From Bacteroidales bacterium (GTDB taxonomy: Bacteria; Bacteroidota; Bacteroidia; Bacteroidales; UBA932): DNA of 64,000 bases. Where the stretch lies: NCBI GenBank assembly GCA_017554305.1, contig JAFZIN010000032.1:44316-108315 (forward strand), in the 5' to 3' direction. The notes below the pieces were generated by a model. The model made no database searches. It saw only the letters and a program-made list of their open reading frames with translations, and was not told the DNA's origin. Shown here piece by piece: positions 34,730 through 43,583 of this stretch. Position 1 is the stretch's first letter, and the number at the start of each line of letters is the position of its first letter. The position numbers were made by a program, and so were the translations under genes.

Positions 34730-36277
34730 ATGAGTTTACTCACAAAAAAGATTACCGAACTCCAAGAGAGAACGGAACACGCTCAGCAGGGCGGCGGAGA
34801 CAAGGCCATAGCAAAGCAGATTGCAATGGGAAAACTGCCGGCAAGAGAGCGTATCCGTAAACTTCTGGATGAGGGGACATTCTACGAGTATGACCTCTTT
34901 ATCCAGCATGATGCCCGTGAGTTTGGAATGGAGAAAAAAGATCTTGCCGGAGACGGTGTAGTTATTGGAACCGGTAAGATTAACGGCAATCCTGTGGCCG
35001 TATATGCACAGGACTTTACAGTTGCGGGAGGTTCGCTGGGAAGCATGCATGCCCGCAAGATTACCAAGATTATGGATTATGCGCTCCGTATGCGCATTCC
35101 TTTGATTGGTATAAACGATTCCGGAGGAGCCAGAATTCAGGAGGGTGTGAACTCTCTTGCAGGTTACGGTGAAATCTTCTTCCGCAACACCCTTAACAGC
35201 GGTGTAATTCCACAGATTTCAGTCATTTTGGGCCCTTGTGCCGGCGGCGCAGTTTACTCTCCGGCTCTCACAGACTATGTATTTGTGGTAGATAAAATTT
35301 CCAAAATGTTCATCACCGGCCCTGAGGTTATCAAATCTGTTCTGGGTGAGGAGATAGATATGGAGTCACTTGGAGGAGCAAGAGTTCACTGTGAGACCAC
35401 AGGTAACGCCCACTTCTTTGCAGAAAGTGAGGACGAGTGCTTCAAACAGATAAAGACCCTTCTCTCCTATCTGCCTGCAAACAACAAGGTTAAGCCTACT
35501 CTGAAGAAGAGCGAGGAGCCTCTTAAGAAGTACAATATTGTAAAGATAGTTCCTGCAGATCCTACAGAACCTTACGATGTAAGAAACGTCATAAGGGCAA
35601 TTGTAGATAAGTCTGAATTCTTTGAAGTTCAGGAACTTTGGGCAAAGAATATTGTAATTGGCTACGGCAGAATCGGCGGACGCACCGTTGGATTCATTGC
35701 CAACCAGCCGCTCTATCTTGCAGGAGTTCTGGACTGCGACTCTTCAGACAAGGCCGCACGTTTCATCCGTTTCTGTGATGCCTTTGATATTCCGATAGTT
35801 ACACTTGAGGATATGCCGGGTTACCTGCCGGGCGTAGACCAGGAGCACGCCGGAGTTATCCGTCACGGAGCAAAACTTCTCTACGCTTATTCAGAGGCAA
35901 CCGTTCCAAAGGTTACCGTTATTTTGAGAAAGGCTTACGGTGGAGGATACATTGCAATGAACTCCCGCCACTTAAGAGCAGACTTTGTATTCGCATGGCC
36001 TACAGCAGAGATTGCAGTTATGGGCCCTCAGGGTGCGGCTAACATCATCTTCCGCAAGGAGATTATGGAGGCAGAGAATCCGGAGGCAATGCGCAAGAAG
36101 AAAGTTGAGGAGTACAAGGAGAAGTTTGCAAATCCTTACGTAGCAGCATCTAAGGGCTATATAGATTCTGTAATCAACCCTGCAGATACCCGTCAGTTCA
36201 TACTCCAGTCTTTGGATATTTCACAACAGAAGAACGCCGGCGTTCCTAAGAAGAAACACGGCATTCCACCATTTTAA
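34730..36277 (+). CDS. Acyl-CoA carboxyltransferase subunit (propionyl/methylmalonyl-CoA type)
   Basis: A 515-residue carboxyltransferase of the biotin-dependent PccB/MmdA family. Visible: GKLPARERIRKLLDEGTF, the AGGSLGSMHARKI, GINDSGGARIQEGV and GPCAGGAVYSPAL segments with the oxyanion Gly pairs, then LEDMPGYLPGVDQEHAGVIRHGAKLLYAY and the GGGYIAMNSRHL segment. PccB-like proteins either work with a biotin carboxylase (propionyl-CoA carboxylase) or, with a membrane subunit, decarboxylate methylmalonyl-CoA. The next gene supplies a biotin carrier, but neither a biotin carboxylase nor a membrane beta subunit is nearby. Start taken at the ATG 25 bp after the -7 element. Confidence 0.9.
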   Translation: MSLLTKKITELQERTEHAQQGGGDKAIAKQIAMGKLPARERIRKLLDEGTFYEYDLFIQHDAREFGMEKKDLAGDGVVIGTGKINGNPVAVYAQDFTVAGGSLGSMHARKITKIMDYALRMRIPLIGINDSGGARIQEGVNSLAGYGEIFFRNTLNSGVIPQISVILGPCAGGAVYSPALTDYVFVVDKISKMFITGPEVIKSVLGEEIDMESLGGARVHCETTGNAHFFAESEDECFKQIKTLLSYLPANNKVKPTLKKSEEPLKKYNIVKIVPADPTEPYDVRNVIRAIVDKSEFFEVQELWAKNIVIGYGRIGGRTVGFIANQPLYLAGVLDCDSSDKAARFIRFCDAFDIPIVTLEDMPGYLPGVDQEHAGVIRHGAKLLYAYSEATVPKVTVILRKAYGGGYIAMNSRHLRADFVFAWPTAEIAVMGPQGAANIIFRKEIMEAENPEAMRKKKVEEYKEKFANPYVAASKGYIDSVINPADTRQFILQSLDISQQKNAGVPKKKHGIPPF

Positions 36278-36292
36278 TGGAGGGAAACAGAT

Positions 36293-36718
36293 ATGTCTGA
36301 AAAAGAGAATACTGTTACTCCAAACGAGGAGGAGGTTTTAAAAGAACTTCACACCATTGGTGAGGCTCAGGATGCTGTTGTGCTTCCAAACCAGCCATCG
36401 CAGAGGAAGATGCGTTTTTCCGAGGGAGGTTTGGAATACAAGACCTTCCTTACAAAGAAGTTTGTAGAGCGCAAAAGCTGGCAGGCCCCGGATCCTTACA
36501 AGGTTCTCTCACACATACCCGGTTCCGTTATTGAGATTTTCGTTAAGGCGGGAAGCAAGGTAAAGAAGGGAGAGAAGCTTATGGTTTATGAGGCTATGAA
36601 GATGATGAACGTTGTTCACGCTCCAATGGACGGCGTCATCAAAGAGGTAAATGCAAAGGTTGGAGATCACCTGCCAAAAGGTGCTCTGTTATTTACATTT
36701 AAGAAGGGCAAAAAGTAG
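36293..36718 (+). CDS. Biotin carboxyl carrier protein
   Basis: A 141-residue protein with an N-terminal tail of about 65 residues and a C-terminal biotinyl domain with the EAMKMMN biotinylation site (Lys in AMKM), preceded by PGSVIEIFVKAGSKVKKGEKL and followed by HAPMDGVIKEVNAKVGDHL. It carries the carboxyl group for the upstream carboxyltransferase; gap is 15 bp. Confidence 0.9.
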   Translation: MSEKENTVTPNEEEVLKELHTIGEAQDAVVLPNQPSQRKMRFSEGGLEYKTFLTKKFVERKSWQAPDPYKVLSHIPGSVIEIFVKAGSKVKKGEKLMVYEAMKMMNVVHAPMDGVIKEVNAKVGDHLPKGALLFTFKKGKK

Positions 36719-37144
36719 GTGAATTCTGTCCTTAAGGGAGCGGAGGCTGAGGCTATTGCCTGCAGTTGGTTGAGGGAGAGAGGTTTTGAGATTGTTGAAC
36801 GGAACTTCCGCCACAATCATCTGGAGGTTGATATTATAGCAATAGGTCCACTTTATGATCCGGGGGTGAAATCTCTTTCAACCCCGGTTCTTCATATTAT
36901 TGAAGTTAGAGGCAGAGAGGCTAAGTTTGAGTCTGATGTTCCGGGGGAGATGGAGAGGACTATCATAGACCCGGCGCTTACCGTTGATGAAAAGAAACAG
37001 AAGCATCTCATTGATGCCGCCTCTTTCTATGCACTCAGTCATAAATTGGATCTGGAACTTGTGTTTGACATTATCTCAGTGGAGTTTTTAGAAAGCGGTT
37101 CCCGCCTCAGTTTTATTCCAAATGCCTTTAGAGCGGAGTGGTAA
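36719..37144 (+). CDS. YraN/UPF0102 family endonuclease-like protein
   Basis: A 141-residue Holliday-junction-resolvase-like nuclease family member of unknown function. N-terminal GAEAEAIACSWLRERGFEIVERNFRHNHLEVDIIAI gives the conserved E and D-x-I of the restriction-endonuclease-like fold, and VRGREAKF stands where family members usually have VKxR. The second half is less conserved than in most YraN, with an extended loop (GPLYDPGVKSLSTPV). It starts with GTG directly after the biotin carrier stop; no ATG gives the N-terminal motif. Confidence 0.8.
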   Translation: MNSVLKGAEAEAIACSWLRERGFEIVERNFRHNHLEVDIIAIGPLYDPGVKSLSTPVLHIIEVRGREAKFESDVPGEMERTIIDPALTVDEKKQKHLIDAASFYALSHKLDLELVFDIISVEFLESGSRLSFIPNAFRAEW

Positions 37145-37199
37145 AAGTTATTGCGGATTACTCTTTATTTAGTATCTTGTGTAACTTTTCAGAACAGAT

Positions 37200-38303
37200 A
37201 TGGGAACAAATAAATATTGCATAATAATGGCAGGAGGGGTTGGAAGCCGTTTTTGGCCGGTATCCCGCAATGCGCGTCCTAAGCAGTTTTTGGATATTCT
37301 GGGAACCGGACGCTCTTTCCTCCAGGCAACCGTAGACAGATTTAAGAAGATTGTTCCTCCGGAAAACATTCTGATTGTTTCTGCAAAACAATATAAAGAG
37401 CTTATCACTGAGCAGGTTCCGGAGATTCCAAAGGAGAATGTTCTTTTGGAGGACAGAAAGAGAAATACCGCCCCTTGTATTGCATACGCAACCTACAAAC
37501 TCTATCAGAAAGACCCCAACGCGGCGGTTGTGGTAACTCCTGCAGACCATCTCATTTTGAATGAGGAACTCTTTTTGGAAACTATAGATACAGTTCTTAC
37601 AAACGCCTGCAAATCAGACAGTCTCTTTACGCTGGGCATTAAGCCTACCCGTCCGGAGACTCAGTACGGTTACATTCAGGCCAATAAGGCCAGAGCAACG
37701 GTTGTAAACGGCCACGCTTCTTACCAGGTAAAGACATTTACAGAGAAGCCGGATGCCGAAATGGCAAAGGTTCTCTATGAGAGCGGTGAATTCCTCTGGA
37801 ACTCAGGTATTTTTATCTGGAGTCTCAAGAGCATAAAAAGAGAACTGGAAACTCACCTTCCGGATCTGGCTGCCGCTTTTGCAGAGATTAAAGAGTTCTA
37901 CTACACTCCAAAAGAGCAGGAGAAAGTAGATGAAGTATACAGTACATGTGACGCCATTTCAATAGATTACGGCCTTATGGAGAAGACCTCCGTATGCTGG
38001 GTCTTTGAGGCATCATTCGGCTGGAGTGATCTGGGAACGTGGGAGAGTCTCTACAGTCTCTACATTCAGAACAGAATAGTTGAGCAGGGCAATATGGTTG
38101 TTGCTCCGTCATCTATGCTTGCCGATGTAAAAAACAGTATTGTAGTAACGGATGAGAAAGATAAACTGGTGGTTGTTAAGGGAATGGAGAACTATATGAT
38201 TATAAGCACAAAAGACGTTCTTCTGGTATGCCCGAGAGATGAGAAAGAGTTTAAGGCGCTTACCGCAGAACTTGCCATTAACAACCTCTCTAAATATATG
38301 TAA
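37200..38303 (+). CDS. manC: Mannose-1-phosphate guanylyltransferase
   Basis: A 367-residue nucleotidyltransferase that makes GDP-mannose. Motifs: IMAGGVGSRFWPVSRNARPKQFLD (signature GG-x-GTR-LWPLSR, here GS for GT), NTAPCIAYA, VVVTPADHLI, FTEKPD and WNSGIFIW. The family GGxGSRLWPxSR is typical. The single-domain form lacks the isomerase half. It overlaps the arginine deiminase start by one base (TAATG). Confidence 0.93.
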   Translation: MGTNKYCIIMAGGVGSRFWPVSRNARPKQFLDILGTGRSFLQATVDRFKKIVPPENILIVSAKQYKELITEQVPEIPKENVLLEDRKRNTAPCIAYATYKLYQKDPNAAVVVTPADHLILNEELFLETIDTVLTNACKSDSLFTLGIKPTRPETQYGYIQANKARATVVNGHASYQVKTFTEKPDAEMAKVLYESGEFLWNSGIFIWSLKSIKRELETHLPDLAAAFAEIKEFYYTPKEQEKVDEVYSTCDAISIDYGLMEKTSVCWVFEASFGWSDLGTWESLYSLYIQNRIVEQGNMVVAPSSMLADVKNSIVVTDEKDKLVVVKGMENYMIISTKDVLLVCPRDEKEFKALTAELAINNLSKYM

Positions 38304-39601
38304 TGATGGAACCAATTAAAGTTAATGTTCAAAGTGAAATAGGCAGATTGCGCGGCGTGATTCTTCACACCCCTGGAGATGAGGTTGAAAATATGACGCC
38401 CCGCATTGCTCAGAGGGCGCTTTACAGTGATATCCTCAATCTCTCCATTGCACAGAGAGAGTACGCTCAGCTATCGGGAGTATTAAATAAATGGACAACT
38501 ACATATCAGATTGCAGATTTGCTCTCTGTTGTACTGGATGATCCGGGAGACAGAGGACTTCTTTTGAGCCGTATCTGCTCCATTGAAAACGTGCCGGAGT
38601 ATTTTGATATGCTTATGTCTACTCCAACCAAAAAGCTGGTAAAGCTTCTTATTGAGGGACTTCCGGCAAAGATTGAGACTCTTACCGCCTTCCTTGCAGA
38701 TGAATATTATGCTCTGAGTCCGCTATACAATTTCTACTTTACAAGAGACGCTTCCGCCTCAGTTGGTACAGACGTACTCATTTGCAAAATGGCTAACAAG
38801 GTGAGAGTGAGAGAGTCTCTGATTATGGAGGCAATCTTTTCCAACCCTCGTCTTTTTGAGTGCAGCATAATTGATGCAAACGAGTTCTCCAAAGAGAGAG
38901 CGGGAGAGGGCGGCATTGCAGGCAGTACAGTTAAGAACGGAGTTAGCGTAGAGGGCGGAGACATTATTGTTATAGATGACAATATCCTCCTGGTTGGCAA
39001 TGGATTACGCACCACCTCCAAGGGAATAGATATGCTCATTCAGCGTTTCTGCAAAGACAAATCAGACGGTCAGAAGAACATAATTGTTCAGCAGCTGCCG
39101 GATGATGTTGAATCTTTCATCCACATGGATATGGTATTCACAATGTTGGACAGAGATGCCTGCTTAATTTACGAACCTCTCATACTGGGTGAAAATCAGT
39201 ACCGTACAGTGCTCATTACAATAGAGAACGGAAAGGTTAAAAAGATTAGAGACGAGCAGAACGTGCTCTCTACTCTCCGCAAACTGGGTAAGGATCTGCG
39301 TCCTGTTTACTGCGGCGGAAGCGAGGATGAGTGGAATGCAGACCGCGAACAGTGGCACAGCGGTGCAAACAGTTTTGCAATTGCGCCGGGCAAGATTCTC
39401 TCATACGCCCGCAACGTTCATACCCTCAACGCTTTGGATGCTGCCGGATTCAACGTTGTAACTGCAGATGATGTTATTGCAGACAAGGTAGATCTTGAGA
39501 AGGAAAAGCGCTGCGTTATTACCATTGAAGGAAGCGAACTTCCAAGAGGCGGCGGCGGAGCACGCTGTATGACAATGCCGGTTGTAAGAGACAAGGTTTA
39601 A
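38303..39601 (+). CDS. arcA: Arginine deiminase
   Basis: A 432-residue guanidino-group-modifying enzyme that hydrolyses arginine to citrulline and ammonia. Catalytic motifs: NFYFTRDASASVG, VSVEGGDIIVI, HMDMVFTMLD and the C-terminal SELPRGGGGARCMTMP with the nucleophile Cys422. Length and motif order match ArcA. No arcB, arcC or arginine/ornithine antiporter adjacent, so it may work in energy conservation or pH homeostasis with genes elsewhere. Start overlaps manC by one base; a second ATG follows at once and could be used. Confidence 0.9.
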   Translation: MMEPIKVNVQSEIGRLRGVILHTPGDEVENMTPRIAQRALYSDILNLSIAQREYAQLSGVLNKWTTTYQIADLLSVVLDDPGDRGLLLSRICSIENVPEYFDMLMSTPTKKLVKLLIEGLPAKIETLTAFLADEYYALSPLYNFYFTRDASASVGTDVLICKMANKVRVRESLIMEAIFSNPRLFECSIIDANEFSKERAGEGGIAGSTVKNGVSVEGGDIIVIDDNILLVGNGLRTTSKGIDMLIQRFCKDKSDGQKNIIVQQLPDDVESFIHMDMVFTMLDRDACLIYEPLILGENQYRTVLITIENGKVKKIRDEQNVLSTLRKLGKDLRPVYCGGSEDEWNADREQWHSGANSFAIAPGKILSYARNVHTLNALDAAGFNVVTADDVIADKVDLEKEKRCVITIEGSELPRGGGGARCMTMPVVRDKV

Positions 39602-39612
39602 TTTAGATTGAG

Positions 39613-39620
39613 TATATTTG
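39613..39620 (+). promoter_or_regulatory. -7 element TATATTTG for pheS
   Basis: TATATTTG, 19 bp before the pheS ATG and directly after the arginine deiminase stop (39601). Confidence 0.6.
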
Positions 39621-39639
39621 CCCGTTAAATTTCAGTAAG

Positions 39640-40668
39640 ATGGAGAAAAAGGATATAGAACAGCTATTTGACAGAATAGACAAGTTCACTGCAGAAAAGC
39701 TTCAGGATGTTGAGGAGCTGAGAGTAAAACTTTTGGGAAAGAAGGGAGAGATTACCCGTCTTTTTGATGAGTTCCGTACCATTCAGCCGGAGCTTAAGAG
39801 AGAGTTTGGAAAGCACCTGAACGAACTTAAGACCAAGGCTGCGGAGAAGATAGAGTCTTTAAGAGAATCCTTTGCGGATATTGTTGAAAAAGATACTCTT
39901 ACAGACTTCACCAAGCCTGGCGATATGTTTGAACTTGGAACCCGTCACCCTATATCCATAGTTAGAGCAGAGATTCTTGATATCTTCTCTCGTTTTGGTT
40001 TTGCTGTAGCAGAAGGGCCGGAGATTGAAGATGACTGGCACGTTTTCTCCGCACTGAACTTCCCGCCTGAGCACCCTGCAAGAGATATGCAGGATACCTT
40101 CTTCATTAACCCTGAGGGTGATGATCCTATTCTTCTGAGAACTCACACTTCCAGCGTTCAGGTCAGAACAATGGAACGTCAGAAACCGCCTATCCGCGTG
40201 GTTTGTCCGGGAAGAGTTTTCCGTAACGAGGCAATAAGTGCAAGAGCACACTGCATATTCCATCAGGTTGAGGGTCTTTACATAGACAAGAACGTCTCTT
40301 TTGCAGACCTCAAACAGGCTATTCTGCTCTTTGTTCAGGAAATGTTCGGTCCTCAGACTCAGATTCGTATGAGGCCTTCATACTTCCCGTTCACAGAGCC
40401 AAGTACAGAGGTAGATATAAGCTGCAACATCTGCGGCGGAAAGGGTTGCAACATCTGTAAGGGAACGGGTTGGCTGGAGATTATGGGTGCCGGCATGGTA
40501 GATCCTAACGTTCTGGAGGCAAGCGGAATAGACAGCAAGGAGTACACCGGTTTTGCATTCGGTATGGGCATTGAGCGTATAGCAATGCTTAAGTGGATGG
40601 TGAACGATCTGCGTCACTACTTTGAGAATGACGTTCGCTTCCTGCGTGAGTTCCAGAGTGTTAAGTAA
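39640..40668 (+). CDS. pheS: Phenylalanyl-tRNA synthetase alpha subunit
   Basis: A 342-residue class II synthetase subunit. N-terminal coiled coil (about residues 1-90), then motif 1 (HPISIVRAEILDIFSRFGF), motif 2 with FRNEAISARAHCIFHQVEG and motif 3 (GFAFGMGIERIAML). The active-site FTEPSTEVDI and a metal-binding-like CNICGGKGCNICKGTGW insertion are present. pheT is not adjacent. Its stop is 2 bp from the convergent glycosidase stop. Confidence 0.96.
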   Translation: MEKKDIEQLFDRIDKFTAEKLQDVEELRVKLLGKKGEITRLFDEFRTIQPELKREFGKHLNELKTKAAEKIESLRESFADIVEKDTLTDFTKPGDMFELGTRHPISIVRAEILDIFSRFGFAVAEGPEIEDDWHVFSALNFPPEHPARDMQDTFFINPEGDDPILLRTHTSSVQVRTMERQKPPIRVVCPGRVFRNEAISARAHCIFHQVEGLYIDKNVSFADLKQAILLFVQEMFGPQTQIRMRPSYFPFTEPSTEVDISCNICGGKGCNICKGTGWLEIMGAGMVDPNVLEASGIDSKEYTGFAFGMGIERIAMLKWMVNDLRHYFENDVRFLREFQSVK

Positions 40669-40670
40669 GC

Positions 40671-42419
40671 CTACTTAACAAACACAACGTTACTTGCATT
40701 AGATCTCATCTTACCTCGTACGGCAACTACGAGGTAATTTTTTCCCTTGTTGGTCTTCTTAAACTTGCACTGTTTTGTAAGAGCAACCATGTTGGCTTTC
40801 CACACATCTCCCAGCATCCTTTGCGCATCCTTCTTAAGTTCAAGCTCATAGACGGCATACTGCTGTGCTCCCTGTACATCATCCCAGCGCAGAGTTCCGG
40901 AGTGTTCGCTAACTACTGGTGCGTTAGGTGCAGGATAAGTGCTGGTTCCAAGGGTAGGGGTGAGGCTTCTGTAGGGATAAATCTCCGTCATCAGATAGGT
41001 CATAAACTCAGGCTTAAAGAGGGAGTGGGTTGTAAACCAGATGTTTCCATAAACAAAGCCGGCCTCTCTGCACTCCTTTACCTGAAGCCCAAACTCCTCC
41101 ATACTCTCAAATCCCTTCTCCTTAAATCTGTATGCGGCAAGTCCCGGAAGCGTTGGCACCTCTTTCATAATTGGTTCCCAACTGTCCAGAACCAGCTTAA
41201 AATCAGCTATCTGGTGGCCGTGCTGCCAGTAGATTTGAGGGGCAAGGTAATCTATTGAACCCTCTTCAATCCAGTGCTGAGGATCTGCATAAAGTCTCTG
41301 CGTGTTAATTAGTCTTCCTCCCGGAGAGACACCGAACACTGCATTAGGTTTTGCATCGTGAACAGCGCGGTGCATTGCTGCAACCAGGGCATTCACGTTG
41401 CTCTCTCTCCACTCTCCTAAAGTGCGTCCGTTTCCGTACTTTGCAAAGTATGCGTCATCATTCCACACTTTGTTGTCTGAGAGTTTTTTAATCTCCTTTT
41501 TTATTGCATCTATCCTCTGTTTGTCTCTTGGTTTTCCGTCCTGGCGGTTCATCTCCATATCCAACTGCTCTTTCAATTCCGGAATCTTCTCTGTCTTTAC
41601 CCTCAGACCATCCGGATAAAAGAAGTCATCTATATGCGCTCCGTCCAGATCATAGTTTGTCATCACCTCATTTATAAGGTCATAGATGTACTGTACAACC
41701 TCCGGATTGCCCGGGTTCCAGTACATTACCTTGCCGTAAGTAATTACTCTCTCCGGCTTGCGGTAGCATAGATGATCCTTAACTCTGTTATAATCTACCC
41801 CTCCAATTCTCATTGGATTGAACCAGCCGTGTATCTCCATTCCCAGGGAGTGAGCGGTCTTAATTGCCAACTCCAGAGGGTCATAGCCGGGGTCTTCTCC
41901 CTGCACTCCGGTAAGGTTGTGATCCCACGGCAGTATGCTTGAACGGTAGTAAGTTTCTGAGTTGCAGCAGAGTTGCATTATAACCACATTGCAGCCGGTA
42001 TTGTGTATCTGCGTAATAACATCTACAAGTGCCTGTTTTTGAGAGTCTCTCTGCATCTCAATCCTCCGCTTCATATCCCTGGCACTCTCCCCCGGCTTCC
42101 GCTTCATCTCAATCTTTATCTTCCTTGGCCAGTCACTCCCCCTCACCGTAGTAAGCCACGCCCCACGGAACTCATGGTTCAGTTCTATCTTGTCCGTCAC
42201 CGGGTTATACACCCTCCCCTGCGCATACGCCCTTCCGCCAAATCCATCAACGCCCTTAAACAATACTGCGCCTACCAGCAACACAGCACCAATCCTCACC
42301 CACCGTTTCCAGAAGCCCGGCAAACTACGCATCCTGTCAGATGACAGACGCGTATAAGAAGGCAAGCTTAAAGAAGTTGATAGAAATACTGCAGCAGAAG
42401 TGAATGTTGAATGTTTCAT
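40671..42419 (-). CDS. GHL10-type glycoside hydrolase-like protein (YngK family)
   Basis: A 582-residue secreted protein. The N-terminus is unusually long: two Met candidates (residue 1 and residue 30) and a signal-like hydrophobic stretch at about residues 40-60 ending in AYAQ. The core (about 75-430) matches GHL10/DUF187: HEFRGAWLTTV, IHNTGCNVVIMQL, YDPLELAIKTAHSLGMEIHGWFNP, GAHIDDFFYP and YLAPQIYW. The C-terminal part (about 500-582) is fibronectin III-like. Acts probably on peptidoglycan or other polysaccharide. Promoter TATTTTTG 20 bp before the first ATG supports either start. Confidence 0.85.
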   Translation of the reverse strand: MKHSTFTSAAVFLSTSLSLPSYTRLSSDRMRSLPGFWKRWVRIGAVLLVGAVLFKGVDGFGGRAYAQGRVYNPVTDKIELNHEFRGAWLTTVRGSDWPRKIKIEMKRKPGESARDMKRRIEMQRDSQKQALVDVITQIHNTGCNVVIMQLCCNSETYYRSSILPWDHNLTGVQGEDPGYDPLELAIKTAHSLGMEIHGWFNPMRIGGVDYNRVKDHLCYRKPERVITYGKVMYWNPGNPEVVQYIYDLINEVMTNYDLDGAHIDDFFYPDGLRVKTEKIPELKEQLDMEMNRQDGKPRDKQRIDAIKKEIKKLSDNKVWNDDAYFAKYGNGRTLGEWRESNVNALVAAMHRAVHDAKPNAVFGVSPGGRLINTQRLYADPQHWIEEGSIDYLAPQIYWQHGHQIADFKLVLDSWEPIMKEVPTLPGLAAYRFKEKGFESMEEFGLQVKECREAGFVYGNIWFTTHSLFKPEFMTYLMTEIYPYRSLTPTLGTSTYPAPNAPVVSEHSGTLRWDDVQGAQQYAVYELELKKDAQRMLGDVWKANMVALTKQCKFKKTNKGKNYLVVAVRGKMRSNASNVVFVK

Positions 42420-42438
42420 AATGGAAGATTTGTTTGCT

Positions 42439-42446
42439 CAAAAATA
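42439..42446 (-). promoter_or_regulatory. -7 element TATTTTTG for the GHL10 gene
   Basis: Minus-strand TATTTTTG, 19 bp before the ATG at 42419. Several TTG repeats lie upstream and could serve as -33. Confidence 0.55.
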
Positions 42447-42504
42447 GCAAAACAACAGCAACAACAATAATGAAAGCCCCATAAACCGCCCCTCAAAAAA
42501 TTAT

Positions 42505-42535
42505 TTTGCTCAATACAAAAGGATTATTATCTTTG
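42505..42535 (+). promoter_or_regulatory. tRNA-Gly promoter (TTTG-N19-TATCTTTG)
   Basis: -33 TTTG (42505-42508) and -7 TATCTTTG (42528-42535), with a 19-bp spacer; the predicted start lies about 5 bp before the mature tRNA 5' end. Confidence 0.75.
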
Positions 42536-42546
42536 CAGTCCCAATT

Positions 42547-42619
42547 GCGGAAATAGCTCAGTTGGTAGAGCACAACCTTGCCAAGGTTGGGGTCGCGGGT
42601 CCGAGTCCCGTTTTCCGCT
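42547..42619 (+). tRNA. tRNA-Gly (anticodon GCC)
   Basis: A 73-nt cloverleaf without encoded CCA. Acceptor GCGGAAA pairs with TTTCCGC, D arm GCTC...GAGC, anticodon stem CAACC/GGTTG with loop TTGCCAA (GCC), a 5-nt variable loop and T stem GCGGG/CCCGT with loop TCCGAGT. Terminator follows at once. Confidence 0.95.
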
Positions 42620-42660
42620 CAAAAAAATAGCCGTCCACCTGGACGGCTTATTTTTTTGTC
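42620..42660 (+). terminator. Rho-independent terminator after tRNA-Gly
   Basis: GCCGTCC-acct-GGACGGC stem with A-rich run before and a T run after (TTATTTTTTT); extends to a near-symmetric A/T-flanked hairpin that could work in both directions. Confidence 0.8.
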
Positions 42661-42805
42661 CCGATAGATTATTCATCTTTCAGGAGGCGGAGGGTAGTGA
42701 GACTATATTCAAATGGATGTCATCACAAATTGTGATGAGTTCTCTTTCCGCCTTAAAACATCATCTTTGTTTTTGCTCTCTCAATGAGAATGCGTATTTT
42801 AGCAC

Positions 42806-42813
42806 TACTTTTG
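42806..42813 (+). promoter_or_regulatory. -7 element TACTTTTG for the barrel/WG-repeat unit
   Basis: TACTTTTG 39 bp before the ATG at 42852. The preceding 42661-42805 stretch holds no recognisable gene. Confidence 0.5.
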
Positions 42814-42851
42814 TAGGGATCTATTTATTGAACTTTAAAACGATTTGCTAT

Positions 42852-43568
42852 ATGAAAAGGATTTTTTGCTTGCTCACTATTGCGCTGACTGCTTTTATCT
42901 TACTTGGTTCAGAGCAGGTTGCCTTCTCACAGGGGCACGTTTACATGTATGACCAGGGACGCAACAAGCCTCAAAGACCCGCTCCCGGAAGATTTGACTA
43001 CAACAATCTGCAGTATGGAACCTACCTGGGTTTCCGTATGGGATTTAATGCTGCCTGGGTAAATTCAGAGTCCTCTTATATGGATGCCAATGAATCCAAG
43101 TTGGGACTCAATGCAGGTATTGTAATGGGAACTCAGATTGCTGCCAATGCACCGGTATTTTTGGAAAGCGGACTCTTCTACACGGAGAAGGGCGGAAAGA
43201 GTAACTATGACGGAAAGCACTTTACATACGATCTTAATTTTCTGGAGGTTCCGTTCACCTTTAAGTATGCAATCGGCATCCCTTCAAATGTTGGACTCTC
43301 CATTCAGCCATTTATGGGTCCTTACTTTGCTTTTGGTGTTGGTGGTCACGTTAAAGACTTTGGTGACAGGGTTGCCTACAGTTCATTTGGAGATAGTGAA
43401 TATAAGTTTAAGAGATTTGATGCAGGCCTCAAAATTGGTTGCGGTTTAGGTATCTCAATGTTCTACACAGAGTTAAGTTACAACGTAGGATTGAGAAACA
43501 TAGGTCATGATCTCTTTGATGAGACACACAGCCGCGCCTTCACCGTTACCGTTGGTATGAATTTTTAA
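42852..43568 (+). CDS. PorT-like outer-membrane beta-barrel protein
   Basis: A 238-residue protein with a signal peptide (about residues 1-28, ending AFSQ), a short Pro/Arg-rich linker (GRNKPQRPAPGRFDYNN) and an eight-strand barrel with TYLGFRMGFNAAWVN, LESGLFYTEKGGK, FLEVPFTFKYAIG and a terminal FTVTVGMNF. The family has no fixed function. It is 15 bp upstream of the WG-repeat protein, so the two are probably cotranscribed. Earlier in-frame ATG codons were rejected because they precede the signal peptide and lie within the promoter. Confidence 0.83.
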   Translation: MKRIFCLLTIALTAFILLGSEQVAFSQGHVYMYDQGRNKPQRPAPGRFDYNNLQYGTYLGFRMGFNAAWVNSESSYMDANESKLGLNAGIVMGTQIAANAPVFLESGLFYTEKGGKSNYDGKHFTYDLNFLEVPFTFKYAIGIPSNVGLSIQPFMGPYFAFGVGGHVKDFGDRVAYSSFGDSEYKFKRFDAGLKIGCGLGISMFYTELSYNVGLRNIGHDLFDETHSRAFTVTVGMNF

Positions 43569-43583
43569 CAAAACAAACATAAT

